In this document: one piece after another, positions 1 to 8,560 of the stretch
Layout of the letters: each line of letters opens with the position of its first letter
Numbering within the stretch: the first letter of the stretch is position 1
DNA from: Amycolatopsis sp. EV170708-02-1
GTDB lineage: Bacteria; Actinomycetota; Actinomycetes; Mycobacteriales; Pseudonocardiaceae
Direction: 5' to 3'
DNA length: 64,000 nt
Assembly (NCBI RefSeq): GCF_022479115.1
Contig: NZ_CP092497.1
Span: 6,634,001 to 6,698,000 of the forward strand
The notes under the pieces: generated by a model
Databases searched by the model: none
Told to the model about the DNA's origin: nothing
Seen by the model: the letters and a program-made list of their open reading frames with translations, nothing else
Program-made: the position numbers and the translations under genes

Positions 1-219
1 CCGGCGCCGCCCGCGCTGCCCTACGGAGTCCTCTTCGGACATGAACTGGTCTCCGCCGCCGGAATCGCACACGCGCACCGGACCCCGGCCGCGCGGGTGA
101 GGCTTCTGGGTGCAGGCGATCGTAAAGCCGTCTGGTGCCGGTTCGACGGCGGTGCTTCGGCGCCGTTCGAGCAACTCACCGACATCCTCCACCACTATGC
201 GACACCCGCCGGGAGCTGA
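1..219 (+). CDS. C-terminal fragment of an unidentified protein upstream of mycP
   Basis: The first frame is open from base 1 and ends with TGA at 217-219, five bases before the mycP start, which suggests translational coupling to mycP. The visible 72 residues end in LHHYATPAGS and carry no motif that I recognise. By position it should be an ESX accessory gene; an EspG-type chaperone is one possibility, but this is a guess from context only. It is not EccE, because a convincing eccE lies at 20920-22236. The start and most of the gene are outside the window. Confidence 0.6.
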   Translation, partial: PAPPALPYGVLFGHELVSAAGIAHAHRTPAARVRLLGAGDRKAVWCRFDGGASAPFEQLTDILHHYATPAGS

Positions 220-223
220 AACC

Positions 224-1498
224 GTGAAACGCACACTGGCGGCCACCGCACTCGTCGTGACCGCCCAAGTCCTCGGAACCGCGCCCATCGCCGAGGCGGC
301 ACCCCCGCCGGGTGCCTGTCAGAATCCGGAACCGGCACGGTCCGCCGTACCGGCGCAACCTTGGGCGCAGCAAGTGCTCGATCCGCGCCGGGCATGGCCG
401 CACAGCCGGGGCGGCGGGGTACTGATCGCGGTGGTCGACTCCGGTGTCGACGCCGACCACCCGCAGCTCCAGCGTCCGGGGAAGGTCCTTCCCGGCCGGG
501 ACTTCTATCTCGCCGGCACCTTTCCGGGATCCTTCGACTGCGTCTCACACGGAACGGGGGTGGCCGCCATCGCCGCCGCGGATCCGGTCTCCGGTATCGG
601 TTTCCACGGTGTCGCGCCGGACGCGCGGATCCTGCCGGTGCGGATCAACGATCGCGACGTCGGCGACCAGGGCGAGTCGTTGCGGATCGACCCCCAGGTC
701 GTGGCCAACGGCATCCGGTACGCCGCGGATCAGGGCGCCAGGGTGATGAATCTTTCGTTGTCGGGGCACGAGGATTTCGCCGTCATCCGCGAGGCCGTCG
801 CCTACGCGGTCGCGAGAGACGTCCTGGTGGTGGCCGCGGCGGGCAACGGACAGCGCGACGTGAACACCGAGCTGCCTTCGTATCCCGCCTCCTACCCCGG
901 CGTACTCGCGGTGGGCGCGGTGGACATCGACGGCGCGCGGATCCAGGGTTCTCAGGTCGGTCGTTACGTCGATCTCGTCGCCCCGGGCGCCAAGGTGCTG
1001 ACCGCGACGAGAGCGGCAGGCCACGCCTATGTCGACGGCACGAGTTTCGCCGCCCCGTTCGTGGCCGGCACCGCCGCGCTGGTTCGCTCCGCCTGGCCCC
1101 GCCTCAATGCCGCCGAAGTCACGCAACGGCTGGTGGCCACGGCAAACCCGGCCCGTGGCGGGCAGGGGAGTCCCGCCTACGGGGCCGGTCTGATCGATCC
1201 GTACCGAGCGGTGACCGACGGACTCGATCCGCAGAAACCGGCGGCTCTGCCCGCTTTCGTCCCGTCACCTCCTGACCAGGCGCGGCTCGACAGGGAAGCC
1301 TCTGACGAGCGCGCGGCGAAAATCGCGAAGTGGCTCACCATCGCAGCGGTGACCGGAATCGCGCTGGCGGCGCTGATCGCGGTCGCCGTGCCCCGAGGGC
1401 GCCGCCGTCGCTGGCGGCCCGCTCGCGCGGAGGCAGTGCCCGATCAGCCCGCCGTCGTCGAACCGCCGGAACAGGTGTTCCTGATCTCGGAGCCGTGA
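224..1498 (+). CDS. mycP: Type VII secretion-associated serine protease mycosin (MycP)
   Basis: This is a membrane-anchored subtilisin-family (S8) protease of an ESX system, acting outside the membrane and stabilising the secretion complex in characterised systems. I chose GTG 224 because GGGAG lies at 211-215 and because it yields a proper signal peptide (KRT, a hydrophobic stretch, then AEAAPP). The catalytic triad is visible: Asp72 in VVDSGVD, His109 in SHGTG and Ser274 in DGTSFAAP, plus the oxyanion Asn in AAAGNG. A transmembrane helix at about residues 367-391 is followed by an Arg-rich cytoplasmic tail. The 424-residue length is normal for mycosins. It converges on the two WXG100 genes across a strong hairpin. 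Confidence 0.93.
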   Translation: MKRTLAATALVVTAQVLGTAPIAEAAPPPGACQNPEPARSAVPAQPWAQQVLDPRRAWPHSRGGGVLIAVVDSGVDADHPQLQRPGKVLPGRDFYLAGTFPGSFDCVSHGTGVAAIAAADPVSGIGFHGVAPDARILPVRINDRDVGDQGESLRIDPQVVANGIRYAADQGARVMNLSLSGHEDFAVIREAVAYAVARDVLVVAAAGNGQRDVNTELPSYPASYPGVLAVGAVDIDGARIQGSQVGRYVDLVAPGAKVLTATRAAGHAYVDGTSFAAPFVAGTAALVRSAWPRLNAAEVTQRLVATANPARGGQGSPAYGAGLIDPYRAVTDGLDPQKPAALPAFVPSPPDQARLDREASDERAAKIAKWLTIAAVTGIALAALIAVAVPRGRRRRWRPARAEAVPDQPAVVEPPEQVFLISEP

Positions 1499-1503
1499 TC
1501 GCC

Positions 1504-1553
1504 GTCCATGAAGAATCCCCGGAGCGCATCGCTCCGGGGGATTCTTCATGGAC
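1504..1553. terminator. Bidirectional hairpin between mycP and the WXG100 genes
   Basis: A near-perfect inverted repeat runs GTCCATGAAGAATCC...GGATTCTTCATGGAC, with an inner GGAGC/GCTCC pairing and a CAT-type loop. It lies between two converging genes, so it most likely terminates transcription in both directions. There is no U-tract, which is common for actinobacterial terminators. Confidence 0.8.
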
Positions 1554-1564
1554 GGGAAAAACGA

Positions 1565-1858
1565 TCAGCCGAACAAAGCACTGCATTTCGCGACAGTGTG
1601 CTCGTAACCGTCGGCCGCGCCATTGGTGACCACGCCCTTCTGCTGGCCACACTCGATGTCCTCACCGGCGATCTTCTGGTCGCGCATCAGCGCCGCGTAG
1701 CCGTCGACGTTGTTCTGGCCCTCCCAGAACTCCTCCGCACGCAACGCTTCGTGCCGCTGGTCGTCCAACGACTGGCTGTGCTGAGCCATCGTGCTCTGCA
1801 GGTTACCCGCGATCGCGCGCAGGTCCCCGAAGTTCGCCGAAATGAGCGAGTCGGACAT
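1565..1858 (-). CDS. WXG100-family ESX substrate (ESAT-6-like)
   Basis: A 97-residue protein of typical WXG100 length, made of two predicted helices separated by a turn containing W-E-G (in EEFWEGQNN), the hallmark of secreted ESX substrates. AGGGAG lies 5-10 bases ahead of the ATG. It is the second gene of a two-gene unit, 25 bp after its WXG100 partner at 1884-2195. The C-terminus (DGYEHTV) has no YxxxD/E export signal, whereas the partner has one. This fits the usual heterodimer in which one subunit carries the signal. It is divergent from eccC and convergent with mycP. Confidence 0.9.
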   Translation of the reverse strand: MSDSLISANFGDLRAIAGNLQSTMAQHSQSLDDQRHEALRAEEFWEGQNNVDGYAALMRDQKIAGEDIECGQQKGVVTNGAADGYEHTVAKCSALFG

Positions 1859-1883
1859 TTGATCTCCCTTTCAACTCCTACGA

Positions 1884-2195
1884 TCAGTTGATGACCGAGC
1901 CGATGGCGTTGCTCCACTCGTTGTCCACGTCGTCGTAGTTGACGTGCACCTGAGTGATCTTGTCGGACATGACGTCCACGTTCTCGGTGTTCCGGCCCCA
2001 GTTCCCTTGCCTGGTGATCTCGCCGGCCTCCGACATCCGGCTCGCCTTCCCCTTCCAGCTCGCGCTGTACCCCTGGACGGCGCTGAGGCTCGACTGCACC
2101 TGTGCGTTGATGTCCTCACCGATCGCCCGCGTCTTCGCCGCATACGCGGCCATCGCCGCGGTATCGCCGGAGAAAAAGGTCACTTCGTCCTCCAT
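1884..2195 (-). CDS. WXG100-family ESX substrate (CFP-10-like partner)
   Basis: A WXG100 protein with the motif W-K-G (SASWKGKAS) between two helices and a C-terminal YxxxD signal (NYDDVD), which in ESX systems directs the heterodimer to EccC. The 103-residue length is typical. The start is uncertain. ATG at 2195 has AAGGAG only about 15 bases upstream, while an in-frame GTG at 2183 has GGAGGA at ideal spacing and gives MTFFSGDTAAM, so the shorter form is plausible. It is first in a two-gene unit with the WXG100 gene at 1565-1858, divergent from eccC across about 120 bp that should hold both promoters. Confidence 0.9.
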   Translation of the reverse strand: MEDEVTFFSGDTAAMAAYAAKTRAIGEDINAQVQSSLSAVQGYSASWKGKASRMSEAGEITRQGNWGRNTENVDVMSDKITQVHVNYDDVDNEWSNAIGSVIN

Positions 2196-2316
2196 TCCAC
2201 GACATGAGTGCTCCTTACCCTGGCCAAATTAGTGAGCGATCAGGGCACTTTCCGGTGGTCGGCAGCTTCCTGCCAGCGCGGTCCCGGAGCCGCCGCGGTG
2301 GCCGACGATCGATCTC

Positions 2317-5300
2317 GTGTCGACAGTCGTGGTGAAGCGCCCCACTCGCAGGCCGGGCCCGGAGATGCCGTCCGGTGAGCTGATCCTTCAGCCGCCGCCG
2401 GAGATCCCGCCCCCGCCCGCGCGGCAGTGGGCCCAGGTGCTGATGGTGCTGCCGATGGTGGCGATGACGGCCGGGATGCTGCTGATGTACTCCGGCAACA
2501 TGGGTGGATCGATGCGCTTCGCGATCTACGGGATCATGGGTGTCGGCATGCTCGGCATGGTCGTCATGGGCTTCCTGCAGGGTGGTGGCCCGAGCAAACG
2601 GGAAATGGGACACGCCCGGCGGAAGTACCTGCGGCATCTGGCCCAGCATCGGCTGCGCCTGCGGCGTTCGATCCGCAAACAGCGCGAAGCGATGGAGTAC
2701 CTCCACCCGGATCCGGCCTCGTTGTGGTCGCTCGCCGGAAGCTACCGCCTGTGGGAGCGGCGCAAGGAGGATCCGGACTTCGGCGTCGCCCGCATCGGGC
2801 TGAGCCCGCAGAGCCCGGCGACGACCCTGGTCGCTCCCGACACCAAACCGCTCGAAGAACTGGAGCCGCTGTCCGCGCTGGCGCTACGCCGGTTCATCAC
2901 CACCCATTCCACTGTGGACCGGTTGCCGATCGCCATCGCGATCAACGGATTCAGCCGGATCTACCTGCGGGGAGACCGGGAGGCCACCCTCGGCATGCTG
3001 CGCGCGACCTTGGCGCAGCTGGCGACCCTGCATTCCCCCGACGACCTGCGCGTCGCGGTCTGCACGGACGAGGAACACCGGGCCGTCTGGGAGTGGACCA
3101 AGTGGCTGCCGCACGCCCTGCACCCCGAGCGTTCGGACGCCCTCGGCCCGCTTCGCCTGGTGGCACCGAGCGTGCCGGCGCTGGAGTCGATACTCGAAGA
3201 GGAGCTGGCCAAACGGCCGAGATTCGATCCCGAATCGGATGTCCGGCTGCCCGGGCCGCATCTGGTGGTGGTGCTCGACGGCGGCGCCGTCGCCGGCTCG
3301 TCCCACCTCATGACCGGGGGCGGGGTCGAAGGCGTGACGGTCGTCGACCTGACCACGATGCCGCCGCGGGCACTCGACCGGACCACCGTCGTTCTCGCCG
3401 TCGACGCGGACGGCGGGATGCTCAGCGAGACGATCGACGGCGAAGCCCCGCTGGGGAAGGCCGATCTGCTCGGACCGGTGGCGGCCGAAGGGCTCGCCCG
3501 CCAGCTGGCGCCGCTGCGACTCACCGCGGGTTTGCGCGGCGAAGCACCGATGAGCACCGAACTCGGGCTGGCCGAACTGCTGGAGCTGGGCGACCCGTAC
3601 GAATTCGATCCGGCCGACACCTGGCAGCCGAGGCCGAACCGGGACCGGCTCCGGGTCCAGTTCGGCATCCAGGCCGACGGCGCCCCGATCGAACTCGACC
3701 TCAAGGAGTCGGCGCAGGACGGTATGGGGCCGCACGGTCTGCTGATCGGGGCCACCGGCTCCGGGAAGTCGGAACTGCTGCGCACGCTGGTCCTCGCGCT
3801 GGCGGTCACCCATCCGCCGAGCTCGCTGAACTTCGCGCTGGTCGACTTCAAGGGCGGTGCCACGTTCGCCAGGTTGGACGCGTTGCCGCACACCAGCGCG
3901 GTGATCACCAACCTCGCCGACGAACTGCATCTGGTCGACCGGATGACCGACGCGATCAACGGCGAGCTGATCCGGCGTCAGGAACTGCTGCGGGCGGCGG
4001 GGAACTTCTCCTCCTTGCGCGACTACGAGAAGGCACGGGCCGCGGGTGCCCCGCTGCCCGAAGTGCCCACGTTGCTGGTGATCTGTGACGAATTCTCCGA
4101 ACTGCTGTCCGCCAAGCCCGATTTCATCGACATGTTCGTCCAAATCGGACGTGTCGGGCGCTCGCTCGGTGTGCATCTCCTGCTCGCTTCACAGCGTCTC
4201 GAGGAGGGCAGGCTGCGTGGCCTGGAAACCCATCTGTCCTACCGCGTCGGGCTCCGTACGTTCTCCGAGATGGAGAGCCGGGCGGTGCTCGGGGTCACCG
4301 ACGCCTTCAAACTTCCGCGCGCGCCCGGGCACGGCTTCCTCAAGGTCGGCACCGAGCCGATGGACCGGTTCCGCTCCGCCTACGTCTCCGGGGTGTACCA
4401 GCGCTCCACGGGCGGAGGCGTGCCCACGACGCTGGGGGAACGCCTGGTGCTGCAGGAGTACACCACCGCCTACGTCGCCGAGGAACTCGACGTCGAGCCG
4501 GAAGAGTCCACCGAGCAGGACGACGACACGGCCGTCGGTGAAACCCTGCTGGACATCCTGGTCGACCGGCTCGAAGGACAGGGGACCCCGGCCCATCAGG
4601 TCTGGCTGCCGCCGCTGGCGGAATCGCCGACGCTGGACGCGCTGCTGCCCCCGCTGGTCACCGATGCCCGGCGCGGGCTCTCCGCCGGCGCGAGTGGTTC
4701 GCTGCGGCCGGTGCTGGGCACCGTGGACCGGCCGTTCGAGCAGCGACGCGACCCACTGGTGCTGGACCTGACCGGCGCCGCCGGGCACGTGCTGGTCATC
4801 GGCGCTCCGCAGACTGGGAAGAGCACTGTGTTGCGGACGCTGATCGCCAGCCTCGCCCTCACGCACACGCCTCGCGAAGTCCAGTTCTACTGCCTCGATT
4901 TCGGCGGGGGAACGCTCGCGTCGATCGCGGGCCTGCCGCACGTCGCCGGCGTTTCGGGCAGGCTCGACACCGGCGCCGTCCGGCGGACGGTGGCCGAGGT
5001 GTCGACGATCCTGGCTCAGCGGGAACGGCTGTTCGCCGAACAGCAGATCGACGGCATCGCCACCTATCGCAGGTTGCGCGCCGAGAACCGGTTCCCGGCG
5101 GAACGACACGGCGACGTCTTCCTCGTCATCGACGGCTGGCAGACGCTACGCGGCGATTTCCCGGAACTCGAAGAGACGGTCGGCGACATCGCCGCACGCG
5201 GCCTTTCCTATGGCGTCCACGTCGTGGCCGGGTGTTCTCGTTCGTTCGACCTGCGGATGAACGTCCGTGACCTGTTCGCCAGCAGGCTGGAGCTGAAGAT

Positions 5301-6276
5301 CGGCGACCCGATCGACTCCGTCATCGACCGTCGTGCCGCGATGAGTGTGCCCGCCGACGCGCCGGGCCACGGCATCGCCATGAGCGGGCACCAGATGCTG
5401 ATCGCGCTGCCCCGCATCGACGGTGTCACGGAGACGGACGACCTCGCCGACGGCGTCGGCGCGCTCGTCGAGGCGGTGCGGACGGCGTGGCCGGGCGAAC
5501 CCGCGCCGTCGGTCCGGCTCCTGCCGGGAATCCTGCCGTACGAGGAACTCCCTCCCACCGACGGTGTGGACGGCGAAGAAGCGGGGCTCGCGGTCGGTAT
5601 CCACGAAAGCGACCTGTCACCGATGCGACTCGACTTCGCCAGCGATCCGCACTTCTTCGTGCTGGCGGACACCCAGAGCGGCAAGACGTCGTTCCTCCGG
5701 GTGCTCGCCAAACGGATCCAGAAGGCCTACACCCCGGACGAAGCCCGCATCATCCTGGTCGACCACCGCCGGAGCTTGCTCGGCGAAGTGGGCGCGGACC
5801 ACCTCCTCGGCTACGGCACCAACGACGAGCAGAGCGGCCGAATGCTCCTGGAGACGGCGAAGGCACTGTCGAAGCGGCTGCCGGGGCAGGACGTCACCCC
5901 CGAGCAGTTGCGGAAGAGGAACTGGTGGGAGGGGCCGGAGATTTTCGTGCTCGTCGACGACTACGACATGGTGGCGACGCACAAGGAACATCCGCTCATG
6001 GCGTTGCTGCCGCTGGCCGCACAGGGTTCGGACATCGGACTGCACGTGGTGCTGGCCCGCCGTACCGGTGGTGCGGGCCGCGGCTTGTTCGAACCTTTCC
6101 TCGGCAGGCTGCGGGAAGTGGGCACGCCCGGCCTGATGATGTCCGGCGACCGTGACGAAGGCCCGCTGCTGGGCGGCATGCGAGCGCAGGTCCTGCCCCC
6201 GGGCCGGGGCTGGCTGGTGGACCGCCGCGGCCAGAAGGGGCTGGTGCAACTCGCCTGGCTCCCGCAGCGGGAGTGA
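2317..6276 (+). CDS. eccC: ESX secretion ATPase EccC (three FtsK/SpoIIIE domains)
   Basis: This is the motor ATPase of the type VII secretion machine, which recognises WXG100 substrates and drives export. Two transmembrane helices lie at about residues 38-88. Three P-loop domains follow, with Walker A motifs at about 478-485 (GATGSGKS), 829-836 (GAPQTGKS) and 1117-1124 (ADTQSGKT). The first domain also has a clear Walker B (LLVICDEFSE). At 1319 residues it is a fused EccCab, not a split pair. GTG 2317 is used; a second GTG at 2329 would remove only four residues. It is divergent from the WXG100 genes and followed 74 bp later by the small-large substrate cassettes. Confidence 0.96.
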   Translation: MSTVVVKRPTRRPGPEMPSGELILQPPPEIPPPPARQWAQVLMVLPMVAMTAGMLLMYSGNMGGSMRFAIYGIMGVGMLGMVVMGFLQGGGPSKREMGHARRKYLRHLAQHRLRLRRSIRKQREAMEYLHPDPASLWSLAGSYRLWERRKEDPDFGVARIGLSPQSPATTLVAPDTKPLEELEPLSALALRRFITTHSTVDRLPIAIAINGFSRIYLRGDREATLGMLRATLAQLATLHSPDDLRVAVCTDEEHRAVWEWTKWLPHALHPERSDALGPLRLVAPSVPALESILEEELAKRPRFDPESDVRLPGPHLVVVLDGGAVAGSSHLMTGGGVEGVTVVDLTTMPPRALDRTTVVLAVDADGGMLSETIDGEAPLGKADLLGPVAAEGLARQLAPLRLTAGLRGEAPMSTELGLAELLELGDPYEFDPADTWQPRPNRDRLRVQFGIQADGAPIELDLKESAQDGMGPHGLLIGATGSGKSELLRTLVLALAVTHPPSSLNFALVDFKGGATFARLDALPHTSAVITNLADELHLVDRMTDAINGELIRRQELLRAAGNFSSLRDYEKARAAGAPLPEVPTLLVICDEFSELLSAKPDFIDMFVQIGRVGRSLGVHLLLASQRLEEGRLRGLETHLSYRVGLRTFSEMESRAVLGVTDAFKLPRAPGHGFLKVGTEPMDRFRSAYVSGVYQRSTGGGVPTTLGERLVLQEYTTAYVAEELDVEPEESTEQDDDTAVGETLLDILVDRLEGQGTPAHQVWLPPLAESPTLDALLPPLVTDARRGLSAGASGSLRPVLGTVDRPFEQRRDPLVLDLTGAAGHVLVIGAPQTGKSTVLRTLIASLALTHTPREVQFYCLDFGGGTLASIAGLPHVAGVSGRLDTGAVRRTVAEVSTILAQRERLFAEQQIDGIATYRRLRAENRFPAERHGDVFLVIDGWQTLRGDFPELEETVGDIAARGLSYGVHVVAGCSRSFDLRMNVRDLFASRLELKIGDPIDSVIDRRAAMSVPADAPGHGIAMSGHQMLIALPRIDGVTETDDLADGVGALVEAVRTAWPGEPAPSVRLLPGILPYEELPPTDGVDGEEAGLAVGIHESDLSPMRLDFASDPHFFVLADTQSGKTSFLRVLAKRIQKAYTPDEARIILVDHRRSLLGEVGADHLLGYGTNDEQSGRMLLETAKALSKRLPGQDVTPEQLRKRNWWEGPEIFVLVDDYDMVATHKEHPLMALLPLAAQGSDIGLHVVLARRTGGAGRGLFEPFLGRLREVGTPGLMMSGDRDEGPLLGGMRAQVLPPGRGWLVDRRGQKGLVQLAWLPQRE

Positions 6277-6350
6277 CCGCTTCCTGTCGCCGCGCCCTGT
6301 CCGGCGCCCGGAAGTGTTTGCCTGTCCTCAAAACGACGTGAGGAGTGACG

Positions 6351-6734
6351 ATGAGCGGTGACGAGATCAACGGCGACACCGACGCCATGCGGGAGTTCGC
6401 GTCCCGGATCATGGGGAGTCTCGACAAGCCGCCGGTCAGCAACATTTCCCGGAACGACGGCGAGTCGACACCGTGCGCGGGCGGGCTGGACGACTTCTGC
6501 ATGCATCTCGCTATCGCGGAAGGCACAACCATCAGGAAACTCCAGACCTTCATCACACAGGCCGAACAGGGATTCGCCGCGTACAGCGCCTTTGTCCAGC
6601 AAACGGCCGCGAGCTATCTCCGTGCCGACGAGACGGCGCGCCAAGAGATCTTGAACACCTTCGTCACGCGGCGTCCGGAAGGGCTCCCGTCGGTCGATCC
6701 CCGGCTCCTGGCGCCACGCGCCGGACAACACTGA
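6351..6734 (+). CDS. Small EspC-like ESX-associated protein, first cassette
   Basis: A protein of about 127 residues; ATG 6351 is preferred over GTG 6345 because GAGGAG ends six bases before it. The N-terminus (DEINGDTDAMREFASRI) matches the start of the gene at 8134 (DRINADTESMSAYSSQL). Near the C-terminus it carries YLRAD, a YxxxD export signal like that of EspC. The gene lies between eccC and a large WXG/PPE-like gene with only 9 bp to the latter, so it is probably a substrate or helper made in equal amounts with that partner. The function is not established; an EspC or WXG100-like fold is inferred. Confidence 0.75.
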   Translation: MSGDEINGDTDAMREFASRIMGSLDKPPVSNISRNDGESTPCAGGLDDFCMHLAIAEGTTIRKLQTFITQAEQGFAAYSAFVQQTAASYLRADETARQEILNTFVTRRPEGLPSVDPRLLAPRAGQH

Positions 6735-6743
6735 GGGGACTCC

Positions 6744-8123
6744 ATGGCGTCCATCGAGGAGATGTACAAGCAGCTCACGACCGAGGTGAACACCCATATC
6801 CCCAAGCTGGCGGCCTCCAGCTGGCTGTGGAGAGAGGCGAGGGCCTGGATCGACGAGCAAGCGACTCTCCTGTACCAGCAGGCGAATCAGCTCGTCACCC
6901 AGGATCGGTGGCCCGACGCCGCCGGGCGTCAGTTCCTGGCACGAGTGGGCCGGGACGTCGGCGTCATGCGGACCTGGACCGACGACACCGGCATGGCCGA
7001 CTCGATCCTCGACAACCGGGTTCCCGTGCCGCAGACGATGTCCACGCCGAACGTGCTTCAGGGCATCACCGATCTGGACGCAGCGCTCTGGACGGTCCAT
7101 CGCGAGGTGGAAAAGCAGGTCATCCACTACAACGGGCTGTCCGAAGAGGACAGGGGAAAGCAACGGCAGGACATCGAGAAGGCCATCGCCGCCGAGATCG
7201 CCAAACTCGCCCAGCCGTACGAGGCGGCGGCACGGGCCATGTGGAACGCCGTCGGCAGAGACTGGGAGGGACCGCGGGCCGCGACGTCCGGGCAAGGAAA
7301 CCCCGGACCGGCCACGAACGGCGTCCCCGTCTCCGGTGCCGCTTCTCCCAGTGCCTCGCCCTCGCCTTCTTCCCCGCAGCCACAGGAGCCCAGTCCCACC
7401 GAGGAAGAAGCCCCGGAGGCGACGGATCCGCTCAAGGACGCCCTCGAAGCGGCTCCCGGCGCCCTGGACGCCCTGAGCCAGGTCATGCAGTCGGCACAAC
7501 AGCTGCTGGGCGGCGGCACGGCCTCCCCCAGCCCCACACCGCTCAGCCCGGTCGATCCGCTCGGCACGGGGAATTCCCCGACGCCCGCGGAAGTCGCGGA
7601 CCGGCTCGCGGAGCTCGGTGGTGACGGCGCAGGGCTGCCGAGCCTCGCCGGCGGCGGGGTGAGCCCTGTCGGTACTTCCGGGGGCGGAGCCGGTGGTGTG
7701 CCTTCCCCGGTGACGCCGCTCGGTCAGCCATCACCCGGCGGCCTCGGCACCACCGCCTTCCCGGCGGTGGCTTCGATGTCCGCGTCAGGTTCCGGCGGCA
7801 CCGGGGCGACAGGTGCTCCCGGCGCGATGCCGCCCCAGCAGCAGCAACCACAACGCGGCGGCGCGAGGACGGGCGACGGGATCAAACCCGGCGCCGCCGA
7901 GCACGCCGCCACCGGACGGTCCAGGGACCGCAAGACCGGTGCGACCCCAGGGGTTTCCCTGCTGGGCCGGTCCGGACGTGGCCGTCCGGCCGGAAGGCAC
8001 ACCGAACCGGCCCCGGCACCGCGCCGGTGGGACCGGGAAAACGACACGGTCCAGCTGCTCGACGAAGAGTTGTGGCAGGTCGAACAGGAAGACACAGGTC
8101 CGCGCTATCGCGCCGGACAGTGA
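6744..8123 (+). CDS. Large WXG/PPE-like ESX-associated protein, Pro/Gly/Ser-rich, first cassette
   Basis: The 459-residue protein has a helical N-terminal domain of about 200 residues with REARAWID and a WXG-like turn (RWPDAAGR), followed by a long low-complexity Pro/Ser/Gly/Ala tail. It ends in a short conserved block, TVQLLDEELW. The paralogue at 8561 shares RAWI, WxDDAGR and VQMLDEDLW in the same order. There is no signal peptide, consistent with ESX export. GAGGGG ahead of the ATG supports the start. It sits inside a run of closely packed genes after eccC. A secreted effector or envelope-associated substrate is likely; no enzymatic motif was found. Confidence 0.8.
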   Translation: MASIEEMYKQLTTEVNTHIPKLAASSWLWREARAWIDEQATLLYQQANQLVTQDRWPDAAGRQFLARVGRDVGVMRTWTDDTGMADSILDNRVPVPQTMSTPNVLQGITDLDAALWTVHREVEKQVIHYNGLSEEDRGKQRQDIEKAIAAEIAKLAQPYEAAARAMWNAVGRDWEGPRAATSGQGNPGPATNGVPVSGAASPSASPSPSSPQPQEPSPTEEEAPEATDPLKDALEAAPGALDALSQVMQSAQQLLGGGTASPSPTPLSPVDPLGTGNSPTPAEVADRLAELGGDGAGLPSLAGGGVSPVGTSGGGAGGVPSPVTPLGQPSPGGLGTTAFPAVASMSASGSGGTGATGAPGAMPPQQQQPQRGGARTGDGIKPGAAEHAATGRSRDRKTGATPGVSLLGRSGRGRPAGRHTEPAPAPRRWDRENDTVQLLDEELWQVEQEDTGPRYRAGQ

Positions 8124-8133
8124 GGAGGGGTAG

Positions 8134-8550
8134 ATGCCCGATCGAATCAACGCGGACACCGAGTCGATGAGCGCTTATTCGAGTCAGCTCACCGCACCGG
8201 AGATGCCGCCGTCCCTGGCCCGGCTGGGAACACCGCCGAATCTGACCGGCCTCTTCGAAGGCATCGCGATGTCGGTGCTGGACAAGGCCGCGACCGCGAG
8301 CATGGCCGCGTTCATGACGAAGATGACCGAAGAAATGGTCACCGACTCGACGAAGGTCAAGACCGCCGCGATCACCTACAGCGCGGCGGACGTCACCAGC
8401 GCGCTCGAACTGGCCACATCCGCCACGAAGGTGCTCAAACAGGGCATCGATCTGGTGAAGCAGACCGCGGGCTCCGCACAGCAACCGTCCACCGCCACCG
8501 AAAAACCGGCCGAGGGGTCCGCGGGCGGCGCCCCGCAGGACCTGGTCTGA
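8134..8550 (+). CDS. Small EspC-like ESX-associated protein, second cassette
   Basis: A 138-residue, mostly helical protein starting 10 bp after the previous gene, with GAGGAGGGG before the ATG. Its first 20 residues resemble the protein at 6351. In the middle it contains TYSAAD, a YxxxD signal of the EspC type, followed by an amphipathic helix and a Ser/Thr/Pro-rich tail. It heads the second copy of a two-gene unit that repeats the 6351-8123 arrangement. The most likely role is an ESX substrate or partner of the large protein encoded next; the exact function is unknown. Confidence 0.75.
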   Translation: MPDRINADTESMSAYSSQLTAPEMPPSLARLGTPPNLTGLFEGIAMSVLDKAATASMAAFMTKMTEEMVTDSTKVKTAAITYSAADVTSALELATSATKVLKQGIDLVKQTAGSAQQPSTATEKPAEGSAGGAPQDLV

Positions 8551-8560
8551 GGAGCTGATC

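Noticed and set aside
1..219. Reading the first partial gene as EccE
   Set aside because: A protein with the two-helix EccE layout is encoded at 20920-22236, so the fragment is left unnamed.
2884..4176. 430-codon frame opposite eccC
   Set aside because: It lies inside a certain gene on the opposite strand and has no recognisable protein features.
5961..7499. 512-codon frame opposite the end of eccC and the first cassette
   Set aside because: Shadow of three supported genes; no start signal.
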